A program made the position numbers and the translations under genes. The notes under the pieces were generated by a model, which worked only from the letters and a program-made list of their open reading frames with translations, searched no databases and was not told where the DNA came from. DNA of 6,065 bases from Alphaproteobacteria bacterium (GTDB lineage: Bacteria; Pseudomonadota; Alphaproteobacteria; ATCC43930; CGMCC-115725), in contig JASHTP010000210.1 of the NCBI GenBank assembly GCA_030040495.1, forward strand, positions 1 to 6,065. The letters are read 5' to 3'. Positions 4,431-6,065 of this stretch are shown here, one piece after another. Numbering within the stretch: the stretch's first letter is position 1; each line of letters begins with the position of its first letter.

Positions 4431-4607
4431 ATGCTCACCTCACCGCGGCGACCCGGCAGGCCGGTCGTGCCGGTCCACAAGCCTGATGGCCCGGCGCGCT
4501 TTTTGACCTATTACTGTCACGGTTCCTTGCCAGAAATGGCCGCGAGGGCTCTGCGCTGGTACCGCTGCGATCACCAGCACGACCACAACACGACGAGAAC
4601 ATTCCCG
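4431..4607 (+). other. In-frame upstream extension or leader of the porin ORF
   Basis: The porin frame is open upstream to ATG 4431, which has a better ribosome site (CGGAG, 5-nt spacing) than the signal-peptide Met at 4608. The 59 extra codons give a basic stretch near the N-terminus (SPRRPGRP) and a Cys/His-rich end with YYCHG and YRCDHQHDHN. A porin with this extension would have an internal signal peptide, so translation from here may be regulatory or accidental. Otherwise this is the 193-nt spacer between the 67-aa ORF and the porin; no promoter is obvious. Confidence 0.35.
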
Positions 4608-6044
4608 ATGAAAAAGAAGAGGTTGCTTGCTCCCGGCGCGGACTCACGGCTGGGCCGCTTGGCGGCGGCGATCGCCTTGTCGATGTCGGGTTCCGTGCTG
4701 CCCGCGATCGCGCAAATCGACACCAGCACGGCGCCGCCGGCGGCATCGCCGCCCGGCCCGGCTCCGGCTTCGGGAGGGAGTACGGCTCCGCCCGAAGGCA
4801 GCGCCCCCGAATGGTTCGGCATCCACGGGCAGACGACCGTCGTCGGTCAGTATCACCCGGCGTACGGCTCGCCCTTCAGCGGAGCGAACAGCCTCGCTTC
4901 CGACAATGGCGGCGACGAGACGGTCGATGCGACGCTCTTCGTCGGCGTTCGCCTGTCGAAAGAAATGGAACTCTATGTGAACCCCGAGGTGGATCAGGGT
5001 TTCGGGCTGAGCAACACCCTGGGCGCCGCCGGATTTCCGAGCGCCGAGGCCTATAAGATCGGCGCGCATGATCCCTACTACGAAATTCACCGCGCTTTCG
5101 GCCGCTATACCCTGGGACTGGGCGGGGCGGAGGAGACGATCGAGCCCGGCGCAAACCAGCTCGCCGGCACGCGCCCGGCGGACAATGTGACGGTCACCGT
5201 CGGCAAGTTCTCCGCCGTCGACATTTTCGACACGAACTCCTATGCGCACGATCCGCGGTCGGATTTTCTCAATTGGTCGCTCGTCGATTCGGGCGCCTAC
5301 GACTACGCGTCGAATGCCTGGGGCTACACCTACGGCGCCGCCGTGGAGTGGACGCAATCCTGGTGGACGCTTCGCTTCGGCGGCTTCGACTTGTCGAATG
5401 TTCCCAATCAGGTGAATTTGGACCCGACCTTCAGCCAGTTCGAGCTCGTCACCGAGGTGGAAGAGCGGCACCAGCTCTTCGGGCATCCCGGAAAGGTCAA
5501 GGTCCTGTTCTTCAACAATCGCGGCCGGATGGCGAACTATAACGATGCCGTGCGCCTCGCGCAGGAAACCGGAACGACGCCGGACGTCTCTCTGGTGCGG
5601 CGCTACGGCTCGCGTCCCGGCGCCGCGCTCAATTTGGAGCAGGAGATCCTGCCCGACCTGGGGGCGTTCGCCCGGGCCAGCCTCAATGACGGCCATAAGG
5701 AGACCTTTGACTTCACCGACATCAACCAGTCGATCGCGGCGGGCGTTTCGCTCGCGGGCAACCGCTGGGGCCGTCCCAACGACACGGTCGGCCTCGCGGG
5801 CGTCGTCAACGACATCTCGCACGACGCTCGCAACTATTTCGCCGCCGGCGGGATCGGCGTCCTCATCGGCGACGGGCAGCTCCCCAATGCCGGGCTGGAA
5901 CAGGTCGTGGAAGCCTATTACAAGGCATCGGTCACCGAGGCGATCAATGTTACCGTCGACTATCAGCACATCGCCAATCCCGCCTACGACGCGGCGCGCG
6001 GGCCGGTGGACATCTTGGGCCTGCGCGTGCACGCCGAATTCTGA
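4608..6044 (+). CDS. OprB-family outer-membrane porin
   Basis: This 478-aa protein is an outer-membrane beta-barrel of the OprB (carbohydrate-selective porin) family; some alphaproteobacterial relatives are annotated as Mn2+ porins (MnoP type). MKKKRLL starts a signal peptide with a hydrophobic core at about 18-34 and a probable cut after AIA (residue 35). A Pro/Ala/Gly-rich linker (about 38-68) precedes the barrel. Family landmarks include VTVTVGKFSAVDIFD, SYAHDPRSDFLNWS, DYASNAWGYTYGAAVEW, EEDG-free ELVTEVEERHQLFG, LNLEQEILPDLGAFAR, GRPNDTVGLAGV and the C-terminal GPVDILGLRVHAEF, ending in Phe as outer-membrane proteins do for BAM recognition. ATG 4608 is chosen for the signal peptide although its ribosome site is weak (GAGAA). 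Position downstream of operator 2 suggests metal- or aldehyde-controlled expression. Substrate cannot be told from sequence. Confidence 0.93.
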   Translation: MKKKRLLAPGADSRLGRLAAAIALSMSGSVLPAIAQIDTSTAPPAASPPGPAPASGGSTAPPEGSAPEWFGIHGQTTVVGQYHPAYGSPFSGANSLASDNGGDETVDATLFVGVRLSKEMELYVNPEVDQGFGLSNTLGAAGFPSAEAYKIGAHDPYYEIHRAFGRYTLGLGGAEETIEPGANQLAGTRPADNVTVTVGKFSAVDIFDTNSYAHDPRSDFLNWSLVDSGAYDYASNAWGYTYGAAVEWTQSWWTLRFGGFDLSNVPNQVNLDPTFSQFELVTEVEERHQLFGHPGKVKVLFFNNRGRMANYNDAVRLAQETGTTPDVSLVRRYGSRPGAALNLEQEILPDLGAFARASLNDGHKETFDFTDINQSIAAGVSLAGNRWGRPNDTVGLAGVVNDISHDARNYFAAGGIGVLIGDGQLPNAGLEQVVEAYYKASVTEAINVTVDYQHIANPAYDAARGPVDILGLRVHAEF

Positions 6045-6065
6045 GCCCGGGCGATCCCGACGGGA
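6045..6065 (+). terminator. Possible start of a porin terminator, cut by the window edge
   Basis: Directly after the porin stop are the palindrome GCCCGGGC (6045-6052) and an inverted repeat TCCCG-A-CGGGA (6055-6065). The window ends here, so any following T-tract cannot be seen. Confidence 0.25.

Noticed and set aside
4644..6032. Long open frame (462 codons) antisense to the porin
   Set aside because: It mirrors the porin codons in GC-rich DNA, gives an Arg/Ala/Val/Asp-rich product without domains, and the porin on the other strand has a full family match and signal peptide.

Overview
The window is GC-rich DNA from a Gram-negative proteobacterium, most likely an alphaproteobacterium (Hyphomicrobiales or Rhodospirillales type). 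The pointers are the sfsA-map gene pair, the codon usage, and the outer-membrane and periplasmic proteins. A species cannot be named from the sequence alone. No rRNA, tRNA, CRISPR array, insertion sequence or integrase was found.

Layout. (1) 1-1306, rightward: the 3' part of sfsA, then map (methionine aminopeptidase), which starts a few bases past the sfsA stop. (2) 1307-1393: a convergent intergenic gap with hairpins and a perfect 12-bp inverted repeat. (3) 1394-3318, leftward: a 54-aa small protein, then three tightly coupled membrane-protein genes. These are a MotA/TolQ/ExbB-family channel subunit, an ExbD-like single-pass protein with an unusual beta-rich periplasmic domain, and a two-helix membrane protein of unknown function. 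Together they look like a non-canonical proton-motive-force-driven inner-membrane complex. (4) 3413-3697, leftward: a FrmR/RcnR-type (CsoR superfamily) metal or formaldehyde sensing repressor. (5) 3698-4029: a 332-bp control region with two nearly identical 19-bp G-tract operators (3723-3741 and 3943-3961), each overlapping a plausible promoter, and a rightward terminator between them. (6) 4030-6044, rightward: two small ORFs and an OprB-family outer-membrane porin with a signal peptide.

How the parts may work together. The matched operators suggest that the repressor controls itself through site 1 and the rightward small-ORF/porin unit through site 2. That would be a compact ligand-inducible outer-membrane channel module. 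The repressor keeps the core ligand positions (C37, H62, H66) but lacks the N-terminal His of RcnR, so its inducer cannot be assigned. The ExbB/ExbD-like operon next door is on the same strand as the repressor. It has its own Shine-Dalgarno site and a palindrome in its leader, and nothing in the sequence ties it to the porin module. The two most interesting objects are the divergent ExbB/ExbD-like three-gene operon and the two-operator repressor/porin module.
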